Assembly: GCA_015183035.1 (NCBI GenBank)
Contig: JACZZP010000010.1
Span: 1,922,001-1,986,000, forward strand
Length of the DNA stretch: 64,000 bases
Direction: 5' to 3'
Origin: Meloidogyne chitwoodi
Lineage: Eukaryota > Nematoda > Chromadorea > Rhabditida > Meloidogynidae
This document shows, in pieces, positions 1 to 11,535 of this stretch (its first letter is position 1; every line of letters starts with the position of its first letter). The translations under genes and the position numbers were made by a program. Under the pieces are notes generated by a model. That model was not told where the DNA came from. It did not search any database and saw only the letters and a list, made by a program, of their open reading frames with translations.

Positions 1-265
1 CAACAGTGCTTCTTTTCTCTTTAAATAAAATATTAAAATAATAATTATAAGGTTATCTTATATATTTTTGGGAAATAAAATGTTATGGGAAGGTTAGAGG
101 AGATATTCTAATAAATAAATATATAAAAGAATAAATAAATAAAAAATAATTTTTTTTAATTTCTTGCTTGTTCACTTGTTTGTAAACTTTGTGATATTGT
201 AATAATACGATAACAATAATTTTTAATCTAAAAAATAAAAATATTATTTTTTTTTTCTAAAATAT
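1..265. other. AT-rich sequence at left edge
   Basis: No supported gene. It lies just downstream of the last recognised exon of secreted-family gene A and may hold its short final exon. The sister gene B has one extra C-terminal exon in this position, but I could not fix an exon here. Confidence 0.4.
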
Positions 266-3200
266 TTAAAAATAGTTTACAGCATTAACAAGTCCAGCTC
301 TTTCTTGAGGAAGAATTTCAACTTCATTATCCAATATAAAAGGATTTACAACACTTTGATTTAAATAAACTTTTTGTAATTGACCATTATTTTCTTTTTT
401 AATTTCTTCTATTAAATAATTATTTATTACAGTAGTTTCAAGTTTTAATTTTAATTCAGCATTTATATAATAAAAAAGAAAATAAAAATATGTAACTTTT
501 TTTAAATTATTTTTAAATAATAAACATTCATTAATTGTTGGGTTTTCCACTAAAATAATTTTAATAAAATATTTTTATTTTAATAAAATTAATTAATTTT
601 AATATTATATTTTTATTTTAATAAAATTAATTAATTTTAATATTATATTTTATTTTTTAAAATATCTTTAATAAATTATTTTTAAAAAATAAGGAGAGAG
701 GAACAAACAGAAATGTGCAAGGAATATGCGTCACTTTGAAATAAGTCAGTGAAGATATGTACTGTACATAAATTCACAAGATAAAGCAAAAATATATGAA
801 AAACACTAAAAAAAACTAAAAAATTTATGTGTTTTTGGTGTTGTATTTTTGTTTTTTTTCATATATATTTACAAATGTATTTTTGAGTAAAAACACAAAA
901 AATACAAAAAAAATGTATTTTTGTCCTTTTAATGTTTTTTGTTTTTCATATATTTTTGGTTTTTCTTGTGAATTTATGTAATGTTTCTTTACTGATCTAT
1001 AAAGACCGGATTTTTAGGTGAGAAAAAAGTGTCAACTGACCATAGCTGACCACTGTCTCTCCGACGGTTAACTTAATCTCTCATTGGTAAGAGAATAAAA
1101 GTAGTGGTCAGCAGAGATAATATTTAAAATTCCTTTTGTAAAATTCCTTTTCATTTTATACAATTTTCTCTACTTACCACTACTTTTCTACGTCTCTTAC
1201 AAACGAGTGATAAAGTTAACCGTCGGAGAGACAGTGGTCAGTTATGGTCAGTTGACACTTTTTTCTCACCTAAAATCCGGTCTTTACTGATCTATAATAT
1301 TTTCCACTGACTTTAGAAAACCGACAAAAATGTAAAGGTTAAAATAAAAATAATTAAATACCTATGTACCAATTATATTAATTATATTTAAAAATTAAAA
1401 TATATTTACTTTTTTTATGTTTATAAATTAATTGAAAATATTGCTGTCGAAAATCTCCTTTGTAATGTGTCAATTTATAAATTGAATTATCATTTCCAGA
1501 TTCAGCATGAGAAAGTGTTATAATCATTTTTTCACGGGTTACTTTTAATTAAAAAAAATTATTTAATTTATTAAAATTAAATTTTTTTAATAAAATTTAA
1601 AGAAAGAATTTAGATAGACTGTTGTTTGTCCCCTTCAATTGATAATCTCTTCTATCTCCGTCGTGTTCTCGATAACATTTCTCTCCCAGTTCCATTTTAA
1701 AGCTATCCCCGTCCTACTGGGAGGCACACTATTATAAACAGAAAAACTAGAAGTCGTCCTAATCCCTGTCCCCCTTTGTCCATCCCATCAGCTTGCCTTT
1801 ATTATTAATCATTTATTTATTTTGATAATTTGTTATTTTTAACAGATAACCATCTCTACTATTTTTATTTAATTGTTTTTTAATGGAAAAGTTAAAACTA
1901 TATTTATAGGTATATATTTTACCCAATGCAAATAATAAAATAAATTTAATTATTTCTTACATAAACCATTATCAATGTAATCGTAAAATGAGTTAAATTC
2001 AACGTTATTCTCTTGTAAAAGATTTAACTCCTTCATAATATTAAATAATTCATTTGCTTTTAATTCAAATTCATCAAATGCCTTAATATAACTTCGAATT
2101 GAAATTAATTTATTTGTATTTCTTAAAATTAAAAAATATTAAATTATATTCAGATAAAATTCTATAAAAGAACAGAATTAATCGTTTTAGAATTTTTTAT
2201 ATTTTATTTATAATTATCAACTAAATTGTTTTGTTTTTTTAAAATTTATAAAAAATCAGAACATTTTTATACCGTATACTAATTCAATAAATAATAAAAC
2301 TTAAATATTATAAAAGTGGACTTTTAAGAGAAAAACAAGTTTATTAAAGAGAAAATTAAACTTTTGCTCAAAATTAAATTCTCAACAATTTTTATTTAAA
2401 TTTATATTTTATTTTCTCTACATATTAAATTTAAAAAAATAAAAAATCTTACTCTAAATTAATTTTATTATTTAATTCATTAAAATAATCTTCATCTTGA
2501 CAAGACTCAATAAATGAATTAATTAACATTCTGGCAGCAACAAATAAATGCCAAAGTATAAAAATATTTCTTTCTAATATATTCAATTCTCTAACATTAA
2601 TGAACAATTTATCAATATTATCATCACTAAAATTTCGTTATAAAAATATAAATATTTAATTCTTATATTAAATTAATTTATAATTATTTTAAAAAATAAT
2701 TTACCCTAAACCCTTCACTAAATTAATAAAATTATCTATCGAATATTGTGTTGGCATTATTTCATTATTAATTAAATATTTAAAGAAATCATCATCAGAT
2801 TTCTTTATCAATTTTAAGTCCGCAAATCTTTTTCCAATAAAAGTTAATTTTTCTTCTTTTATTTTTTCTAAATCTTCTTCTGCTTTTGCTATATTTTTAT
2901 CTACTTTAGCAATATATTCAGAATGACATTTATCAAACATATTTTCGTAATAAAATTCTATCTAAATAATTTTAAAATTAAATTAGATTTTTAAATTTTA
3001 ATTTTTTAGTATTTAAAAATTTGTACGAGTTGGGGTCACTTAAAGCTAATATTTTTCCGTAAAATACAAAAAAGTGATTAGTACCGTCCCAGCGTTTTTT
3101 TAAATTTTTAGCTGAAACACAAGTAAACATAAAAATACATTAAAAAATTTTTTGTATTTTTGTATTTTTTATTAAAAAATACATTTTTGTATTTTTCCAA

Positions 3201-4190
3201 AATATATAGGTAAAAACACGAATATTCAAAAATACAAAAATGTTTTGGTGTTTTTAGTGTATTTATGGTAACTGAAGTGACTTTTTCTGATTATGCGAGT
3301 ATTCCAACTAGTCGCAGGCCAAGTAGTCGCAGCCAAACTTACTGGCTCTAATTTGGGTTTAGTTCTTCCTTTTTTTAAATTGAATTTTAAAATATAAATG
3401 GAGAATAGTTTAAAGAAGATTTACTCAATTAGAAAATCATTTTGAGGATCTTTATTTCTCAAAGTATTTAATCGTTTTATTTATCAAATATAATATTATT
3501 AAATTAATTAATTTACCTTATTTACTTTATCAAATATTTCTCCTACAATCGAATCATTTATAAAATAATTCAATTTTCCAATAACATTTTTTACATCGTT
3601 TTGGATAATAAAAGATAAGGTAGTATTATTATTATTTATTAATTCATTAATTCCAATTTTACGTAATGCACGTATAAATATTGATAATTGAATTAGTGAA
3701 AATTCTCTTGCTGGTATTTCAGAAATATTATCAGGTGATTGAGGAGGAGAGGAAGAAGAAGAAGATGAGGAAGAAGAAGAAGAAAAAGAAGAAGAAGAAA
3801 AAGATGGTGGTGGTAGTGATGTACCTTCCCGACACAAACGAGACTTACATGGTTGATGAGACCTCGACGTTGAGCCTATTTTCTTTCCTTTTAGTTTTTC
3901 TTAAATATTTTATAAATTAATTTTTTTTTATTTATTAATAAAAACGATTAATTAAAAAATGTCTAAAAGTAATTAACGATTAACTAAAAAATTAATTATT
4001 TTTTTATTAAAAATACCAACCTTTAAATTGTTGCATAAGATCTTAAATTAATATTTTATTAATTGTAAATTTTTTAAAGTATTTTTTAATTTAAATAAAA
4101 TTTACCTTTATTTTTATTTTTAGGTTCCATCCCAAAGATTAAATGAAAACAATTTATAAATAAAATGACAAGAAAGAGAGAAACTTTCAT
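266..4190 (-). CDS. Secreted-family gene A (uncharacterised nematode family)
   Basis: I do not recognise this family. Exons joined by hand on the minus strand: signal-peptide exon starting at 4190 (MKVSLFLVILF..., ending ...FGM); about 3875-3520 (poly-Ser tract of about 20 residues, then an EFSLIQLSIFIRAL helix); about 2955-2703 (starts IEFYYEN, charged coiled segment); about 2635-2458 (FILWHLFVAARMLI motif); about 2122-1960 (SIRSYIKAFDEFELKAN); about 1547-1412 (MIITLSHAESG); 549-281 (contains NEC). Intron phases 1, 0, 2, 2, 1, 1 match those of genes B to E. The start gives a clean signal peptide. The last exon may splice at 280 to a further exon or read through to the stop at 266. An inverted-repeat element sits in the intron near 1.0-1.3 kb. 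Secretion is inferred from the signal peptide; no function is known. Confidence 0.6.
764..984. repeat. Short AT-rich inverted repeat
   Basis: CATAAATTCACAAG near 770 is mirrored by CTTGTGAATTTATG near 966. The interior is made of AAAATACAAAAA- and TTTTTGTATTTT-like runs. A similar arrangement lies at about 3105-3275. These look like small non-autonomous inverted-repeat elements in gene A introns. Confidence 0.5.
1001..1290. mobile_element. Inverted-repeat MITE in an intron of gene A
   Basis: The left arm starts AAAGACCGGATTTTTAGG and runs about 85 bp to CGACGGTTAACTT. The right arm is its near-perfect reverse complement and ends CCGGTCTTT. Both sides carry ACTGATCTATA, a direct repeat of about 10-11 bp that reads as a target-site duplication. 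Long arms with a 9-11 bp duplication resemble Mutator-type non-autonomous elements; the class is an inference. There is no ORF inside. Confidence 0.75.
3105..3275. repeat. Palindromic AT-rich element
   Basis: CATAAAAATACATT near 3129 faces GTGTATTTATGGTAACTG near 3257, with TTTGTATTTTTG runs between them. It is similar in make-up to the element at 764-984. Confidence 0.4.
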
Positions 4191-4254
4191 TTTTATTTTT
4201 TTTTAATTATTCTAAAAATTAATTTTTATATTAAATAATTAAAAAATAAAATAG

Positions 4255-4570
4255 AACCGGTTCCTGTGGAAATTTTGGAACTTTTACATTACTGGTAAAC
4301 ATTACTCTAGATATTACCCTTTTGCATCACTGGTGGTGTACAGCGATGAAAAAGTTCTAGTTCCAGTTCCGGAACTATGCAGTTTCAGTTCCATAGTTCC
4401 GAAACTGGAACTATGGAACTACCAATTTCTGAAACTGATTTGGAAATGGAACTATGGAACTGGTTGATTATTGGAACTGGAACTTGTTCCAGAACTAGTT
4501 CCGAAACTAGAACTGGTCCGGAACTAGTTCCTCACCCACAATAGTTCCAGAACTAGAACTGGAACTATTA
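4255..4570 (+). repeat. GGAACTAGTTCC-rich repeat, copy 1
   Basis: Dense degenerate repeats of GGAACT / AGTTCC, including palindromes such as GGAACTAGTTCC and TTCCGGAA. The edge sequence TGGAAATTTTGGAACTTT recurs in reverse complement near 7610, so the two copies belong to one dispersed family in opposite orientation. The GC content is clearly higher than the surroundings. Confidence 0.7.
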
Positions 4571-5309
4571 AAATTAGAAGAAGAATGGCTAATTATATAT
4601 TTTTATACATTTATTTAATTAGGATTTGGAGGAAATTTAGTCTAATTTAATATTTAGAAATAAATTTTTATTTTATAAATTTGAAAGAGAGAATTTAAAT
4701 TTAAAAATTGAGTTAATTTAAATTTAAAAAAAAAATTGAAAATTAACTAATGAATGAAGAAGAGATGGCTTTTGAGGGGTTTATATTAACCCTAAAAATG
4801 GGAAGAGTAATTAAACAAAATATTAAAATCTCTTCTTCTCCCATACTATTTTATTTATTTAAATTTGGCATTAAGACATTCATTGAGGAAGTTTAACATT
4901 TTTGTGTCTGTCGATTGTGTTAATCTACTATTTCTCTTTTTCTGACTGTCTGCTTCATAGATATTTGAATATTCAATAAATAAATTTATTTCGCTATTGT
5001 CGATATCCCCCACTGTCAAAATCGAATAGAAGCACTTATACATTAAAGACCATTTAAAATTAATAAATCTTAAGGTTTTTTAAATTTTTTTTCTCTAACA
5101 AAATCAAATATATTGAACATTGGGAGGATGTAGTAGAATAGAAAATTTGAAAAATCAATTTTTCTATTAAATTTTGAAATAAATTCTAAAATTTTAATAA
5201 ATTTTTATTTAAATAAATTACCCCAAAATAATTAATAAAAAATTATTAAATTATTAAAATTAAAAAAATTTTAATAATTTTTTTTAATAAAATTTTACCC
5301 AAAAATGTG

Positions 5310-5717
5310 AAATTATTTATTATTTTAAAAGTCTGGGTAATTAAAAAAAAGAAAATATAATATATTTAATTTATTTTACTATTTTTATAAAAAAGTTTAA
5401 AAATAATTAATTTATTTTTGTCATTAAAAGAGAGATATTGGCAAGTAAAGGTAAGGGAAACCGGAAGTAAAGGTAAGGGAACACCGGAAATCTTGAGAAG
5501 GGAAAATGTCCTTTAAAATTAATAAAACGTGGACTTTTGTCTTTAAATTTTTTTCCTTTAACAAAATTAAATATATTTGGATAGAGTGGGCGATTTTATT
5601 AATAATTAAAAATTAATTTTGCTATTAAAAATAAAATTATCTTTTTTTTAAACAAAAAAAAGATAAAAAGGTAAAAAAGTAGAGTTGTAATTAATGGGAT
5701 AATTGAAGATTGAATTG
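5310..5717 (+). repeat. Duplicated 0.4-kb segment, copy 1
   Basis: Matches 10483-10890 at a constant offset of 5173 bp across the whole stretch by eye, so there are no indels. It contains AGTAAAGGTAAGGGAA twice. Divergence begins sharply after ATTGAAGAT. No coding capacity seen. It looks like a very recent duplication or gene conversion. Confidence 0.85.
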
Positions 5718-6258
5718 AGAATAAGGAGTAAAGTAAAATTTAATTTATTTTTAAATATAATTAAATTTAATTATTTTTTTTTGAACTTTATGTAAAAAGA
5801 AGACAATATTTGATCTTTTCAATTTTAATATTCACCTTTATTATCAAAAAAAAATTAATTTTATCCAAAAATAGTAATATAATGTGAACAACTTAAAATA
5901 ATTTTATCTAGTAAAGATGAAAGAAATTAAAAAAAAAAGTTTTAACAACCAATAAAAATATAAGTTAGTAATATAAAATGAGGATATAAAAAAGAGGATA
6001 TTTTAATACATTTTTAAATTTAAAAAATAAAATTTTTTAAATTGTCTTTTAATGAATTGTTTTTTAATTAAATAATTTACTGAAAAAGAAAGAAAAATAA
6101 AATAATAATATTATTTTATAGTTTAGATAGGTAATATTATTATTTTTATATAGCAATCAATTCTTTAAAAAATCTGTAATTTACTTTTAAAATTTAAATT
6201 CCCAAAAAAATGTCAGTTGAATAACATTAGAAAATAAAATAATAAAATTTAATTTTTC

Positions 6259-9115
6259 TCATTTCTTGCCCTGATGTCCAGCAGAACTACTACCGTATTT
6301 TCCTCCACTTTGGTTTTCCCAAGTTTTATTTAATTTTGTGAAACAATGCTTAGTTATCTTTAAATTTAATTATTATTTTATTTTTTAATAAATTATTTTT
6401 AAATAAATTAAATTTACCTCATTTATCAAGTCAAAATGTCCTTGTGGGGGAATATAAATATTATTATTCAACACTTTAAATTTAACATTATTTTCATTTA
6501 AATATTCTTTAGGTTCTTTTAAAATTTTATTTAAAAAATAATTATTTGTAAATTGATGTTGTAATATATTTTTAAAATTATTATTATTTATTTTATAAAA
6601 GAATTCATAGAACGGAACCTTTTCTTTATTTTTTTTAGTAATATAATTGCACATTTCATATGATATATTTTGACCTTCATCTTCAACTAAAATTATAATT
6701 TTATATTTTATTTATTTTATTAATTTTGAAAAAGATTAAGGATTTTGGAAAAAAGAGATTTGTGTTTAAAAAGATTGAAAACCCAAACTAAAAAATTAAA
6801 ACAAGATTTAATTTTTAATTTTATCAATCTCTTTCTCGATTAATTTTAAAAAATATCTGTTTCGACTATTTCTGCATTAATCAAATGTATGGTGTTATAT
6901 TTTTTAAATTTAAGGAAAGAATGTTTTTCTTAAATATTAGAAATTAATCTTTGTTGGTTTAAAATTAAAAATATTTTACTTTACCTATATCATTTCTATA
7001 AATAAGAGGCCAAAAAATGTTTATTTTAGAAGAACCTTCAATTGAAAAATTTAAAGAAAAATTAACAGGATAAATAACAAATTGTTTAGATTCTGCTTCT
7101 TTTAATGACATTATTATAGAATCACGTTCTAAAAATAATTTTTTAATTTATAAGAATTTTTTAATATTTTTTAAGAATTTAAATAAAATTATTATTTAAA
7201 AATTACTAAAAGTGTGTCCATTGTACTCAAAACTAAATTCTTCAATATTTTTTGCATTAGGATACTGTATAGATTCCTTGAAGAGATCATTTTCCGTCAT
7301 TTCTTTCATTAGTGAATTTGCTTTAATTTCAAAAAAATAATATGCCTCAGCATAGCTTTGAATTGAAATTTCTTCTCTAAAAATAAAATAAATAATTTTT
7401 TTAAATAAAATTAAATTATTTAAGTATTATTAAAGTTGGAACTCTTAAATACTCAAATTTTTAAATTTCACTATTATTTTTAAATTTCTTCAAAACTTTT
7501 ATTAAATGGCCGTAGGTTAGAACCTTTAACCCCTCATCTGTTCATTACTTCTTCTACTCAGATATATAATTATTAGATGTTCTCTAAGCTATAGGATATC
7601 AGTGAAGGGAAAGTTCCAAAATTTCCACGGAACTAGTTCCGGAAATGATTTTTTAATTTTCTTAGTACCAGTTCTGGAACTATTGTGGGGTGAGGAACTA
7701 GTTCTGGACCAGTTCTTGTTTCGGAACTTGTTCCAGTTCCAACAATTGTAGTTCTATGGTTCCAATTCAGGAACTAGAACTTTCACATCATTGTATGAGA
7801 TACTCTTTTACTACTTTCTCTTTTAGAATAAATAAATATATTTTAACCTCTTCATATAGTTATTTTATAATTTCCACAAAATAAATAAAACAAACGATTT
7901 ATTTGTATTAATTAACACATTATTGTAATATTTGTTAGTATTGTGAAAAGCAACAAATTGGTGGATAAGTCTTCTAGCAACTCCAAACAAATGCCAAACA
8001 TAAAAAAGATGCTTATAACTTTGATCAATTATATTTTCATTATCTTCATCATCATCATCTTCTTCATCTTTTTCATCGGGTTTAATGATTTCTTCATATG
8101 TACCCATTAGTTCATCATAATAATAAATAATCTGTTTTTAATTAAAAAATTAAAAGAATATAACTGTCAATTATAAAAAGGCTAATAATTTATATAAAAT
8201 ATTCAATTATATATCGATGAAAAATTGAAGAATATATAGTTACTATAAAAGATCCATAGGAAATGAGTAGAGAACGGCTAAGCATTTTTTGGTATTTTAG
8301 ATTTGCCTGAGTAGGATCAAAAGTCTGGTCCAGGTCAATAAATTAAATCAAGATTCAAACTCAAATAAAGGACTTTAAAAAAACAAATCTCTACAAATGG
8401 AGTTCGAAAAAAGAAAATAATTAAACATTAAATGACTTGTAATATAAGGCAATTATATTATATTAGTCCTATTTTATTATCTCTTTAGCTGTGACAGGAC
8501 TGAGTCGAAATTTGAAAAAGTTTGAAATCGAGTTCCTTCGAAATCGAAATTATTCGAATAAAAACCTCTAAGTCTCGAAATCGAAAGTTCACTCACATCC
8601 CTGGCTGTGAGTTTTACCCTCTCTCTTTTCTATAATTTTTATTTTAACCTGATATAATTTGTTTGAAAAATTCATTTGTTGATTATTATCAAAAGCATTA
8701 TTAAATGCACGATGTAATCTTTGGTCACCAATTTGTTTAAATATTTCATTTTTATAATAATTCAATAAATTAGTGGTATATTTTATTACTTCTTCCTGAT
8801 TAAAATTATCAGGAAAATATTCTACAGGATTACGCAAAATTCGAATTAGAAGGGATAATTCAATTAAAGAAAATTCAATTTTTGGCAATTCATTCTCATC
8901 AGTTTCTTCTTTAAGAGGATTATAATGTTGTTGTTGTTGTGGAGTAGTAGAGGAATATTCCATTATACCTTTACCTAAAAATTAAAATATTTAAGAATAT
9001 TCTTCTAAATTAATTTTTTAAAATTTAAATAAAATTAACCTCTATCTAAATTCATTCCAAAGATTAGATAAAAACAATTTATAGCTAAAATGACAAGAAA
9101 AAGAAAAAGTTTCAT
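6259..9115 (-). CDS. Secreted-family gene B (uncharacterised nematode family)
   Basis: The most complete member on the minus strand. Exons: signal peptide from 9115 (MKLFLFLVILAIN..., ending ...FGM); 8974-8649 (Gln-rich start, then EFSLIELSLLIRILRN); about 8129-7895 (starts IIYYYDE, acidic DEKDEEDDDDEDNEN tract, FYVWHLFGVARRLIHQF); about 7380-7208 (SIQSYAEAYYFFEIKAN); about 7125-6985 (SIIMSLKEAESKQFVIYPVNF); about 6691-6419 (VEDEGQNI...YEMC); last exon about 6360-6259 (ends SSSAGHQGKK). Intron phases run 1, 0, 2, 1, 1, 0. No known domain is recognised. A secreted product is inferred. An element of the GGAACTAGTTCC family sits in the intron at about 7.6-7.8 kb. Confidence 0.65.
7610..7800 (-). 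repeat. GGAACTAGTTCC-rich repeat, copy 2
   Basis: Begins AAAGTTCCAAAATTTCCAC, the reverse complement of the edge of the copy at 4255-4570, followed by GGAACTAGTTCC-type motifs. Located inside an intron of gene B. Confidence 0.65.
8474..8612. repeat. TCGAAATCGAAA-rich repeat
   Basis: Repeated TCGAAAT / AAATCGA words flanked by GCTGTGA-like ends (GCTGTGACAGG on the left, GGCTGTGAG on the right). Located in intron 2 of gene B. Its origin is unknown, but the make-up resembles the other short-motif elements in the window. Confidence 0.35.
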
Positions 9116-9159
9116 TTTTTCAATTTTTTAATTTCTAAAAAAATAATTTTATATTAAGA

Positions 9160-9402
9160 CTAGAGTTAAATGAGGTCGGGGACCTCGCCGAGACAGAGCC
9201 AAGGGCCTCGCCCATTTTCCAACCTTTTTACCAGTCTCGGAATCGAGAGCCTCGACTTTTAAATCTCGGTGAGACAGAGGAAAGCTTCTGGTCTCGGTCT
9301 CGGTGTAAATTTTGCATCTCGGTCTCGATATCTGATTTGTCAGCCTCGATCAGAATCGGTCTCTGTTTTTCCCAAAACCTCGACCTTGTAACTCTAATTA
9401 AA
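9160..9402. repeat. CTCGGTCTCG-rich inverted-repeat element
   Basis: Internal repeats of CTCGGTCTCG / GAGACAGAG, with imperfect inverted ends: TAGAGTTAAATGAGGTCG on the left and CGACCTTGTAACTCTA on the right. Strikingly GC-rich for this DNA. It lies just upstream of the gene B start. Confidence 0.55.
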
Positions 9403-10482
9403 ACTGAGATAAAAATTAAATATAATAAAATACAATATTTAGTGTATTAGGGATATAAAATAAAAAACAAAATATCTAAAAATTAATGTAGATAAATTGT
9501 TATTTTCTTTTAACATTTAAATATTTTAATTAGACTAATTCGAGTCTGAGAGAATTTAATTTAATAATTTAAGAGGAGGTTAAAAATTTTAATTTAAAAA
9601 ATTAAAATTTAATTTAATGAATGAATTAATTAGATTAATTTTGAGGTGATTTTATATTCCTTTAAAATGCAAGTAAATAAAAATGGAAGGAAAATTAAAA
9701 TCTCTTAATTTATTATACTATTTTTTATATTTAAAAAAAGGAGGTGACGTTAATTTATTTTTGGCATTAGGACATTTAATTAGCCACATATATCTATATC
9801 CTTTTATTAATACTAAAATATGGGTTGATTTATTTAATTTTTTCTTTAATAAAATTTAATAAATTAGAGAAATTTTTGAGTAGGCGTTTTTATTGGTATC
9901 TAATGATATTTAATAAAATTAAAAATCAATTTTATTGATAAATTTCTCAATAAATTTTAATAAATAAATTTAAATATTTATATTTAAATTTTTTTAAATA
10001 TTAAAAAAAAACTTTAAAAGAAATTCAAAATTTAAAAACATTTAAAAATTTATGGAAAATTATATAAATATATCTATTTGAAATTAATTTTTGTTAGAAT
10101 TGAGATATTTCAAGTAAACCCCGATTTTATCAATAATTTGTTTAATTATTAATTCTTCACCTAAAAGAAATTTTTTTTTTAATTAATTATAAGCTGACAA
10201 AATTTTAAAAAATATAATTAATATTAGATCAGGAAATATTACTTTTTAAAATAAAAAATTAAAAAATTCCCTCAATTTAAATATTAAAAATAATTCTAAG
10301 GAACGAGACGGTTGACTTAACCATAATTTAAATTATACTAAATTATAAATATTTTTTATAAAATTAAATAAAAAAACAAATAAATTACTACAAAATAATA
10401 ATAAAAATAATTAATTAATTAAAATTAAAATTTCATAATTTTTTTAACAAATTTTTTAACTTAAATTTTACTCAAAAATTTA

Positions 10483-10890
10483 AAATTATTTATTATTTTA
10501 AAAGTCTGGGTAATTAAAAAAAAGAAAATATAATATATTTAATTTATTTTACTATTTTTATAAAAAAGTTTAAAAATAATTAATTTATTTTTGTCATTAA
10601 AAGAGAGATATTGGCAAGTAAAGGTAAGGGAAACCGGAAGTAAAGGTAAGGGAACACCGGAAATCTTGAGAAGGGAAAATGTCCTTTAAAATTAATAAAA
10701 CGTGGACTTTTGTCTTTAAATTTTTTTCCTTTAACAAAATTAAATATATTTGGATAGAGTGGGCGATTTTATTAATAATTAAAAATTAATTTTGCTATTA
10801 AAAATAAAATTATCTTTTTTTTAAACAAAAAAAAGATAAAAAGGTAAAAAAGTAGAGTTGTAATTAATGGGATAATTGAAGATCGAATTT
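10483..10890 (+). repeat. Duplicated 0.4-kb segment, copy 2
   Basis: Partner of 5310-5717 at a constant 5173-bp offset; the sequences look identical or nearly so. Located between genes B and C. Confidence 0.85.
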
Positions 10891-11535
10891 GGAATAGGTC
10901 AAAATGCCGTTTCTAGCTACTTAAAGAAAGAAAATATTTAATTTATTAAAATACAAGTAATTAAAATACGCTATAAAATTATTTTTTTATTTATAAAAAA
11001 AGAAAAAAAATAGAAAACAAATAATAGGTAATATGTAGTATATATTAAAAGACACTAAATTAATTTGAGCAGAGATTTTTTGAAACTAAAATTGAAATTA
11101 TTTCAAAAATCGCTTGTGCTGTTTAGAATGAAAAAACTTACTTAACCCTAAATAAAATTAATTAATTTTTTTTAATTAAATTATATTTTTTATTTATTTA
11201 AATAATTAATTTTAATATATTAATTTAAAAATATAGTAATTTTAGAATTAAAAATATCAGATTTTTTAAATTAATTCCCAATTTAAAAATAAATAATTTT
11301 TTGTTCAATCTCCACTCTTTGTCCTTCTTTTTCTTATTTAATCAATTCCAAGCATTTATCTAATATCTTAAATAATTAAAATAAAATTATATTTTATTTT
11401 TAACTGGCTAAAATAAATATTAAAAAATAAGAAAAGCAGAGAAAATCTCTCTTCATTCTCAATAGTCTTTTTCTTTTCTCTAACAATTACATTAGAAAAA
11501 GACTTTTAAAGAATAATAATTTAATCAAATCTTTT

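Larger units (their letters stand above)
4191..6258. other. Intergenic region between genes A and B
   Basis: No supported gene. It holds a GGAACTAGTTCC-rich element (4255-4570), an upstream block similar in layout to the one before gene B (near 4740-4880 and 9610-9775), and one copy of a duplicated 0.4-kb segment (5310-5717). The rest is AT-rich low-complexity sequence. Confidence 0.6.
9116..11535. other. Intergenic region between genes B and C
   Basis: No supported gene. It holds a CTCGGTCTCG-rich element at 9160-9402 and the second copy of the duplicated 0.4-kb segment (10483-10890). The remainder is low-complexity A+T. Confidence 0.6.

Noticed and set aside
4255..4570. Heat-shock element cluster (GAA/TTC words)
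   Set aside because: Most words are GAACNAGTTC palindromes with the wrong spacing for nGAAnnTTCn; the block is better read as a repeat, because a second inverted copy lies in an intron.
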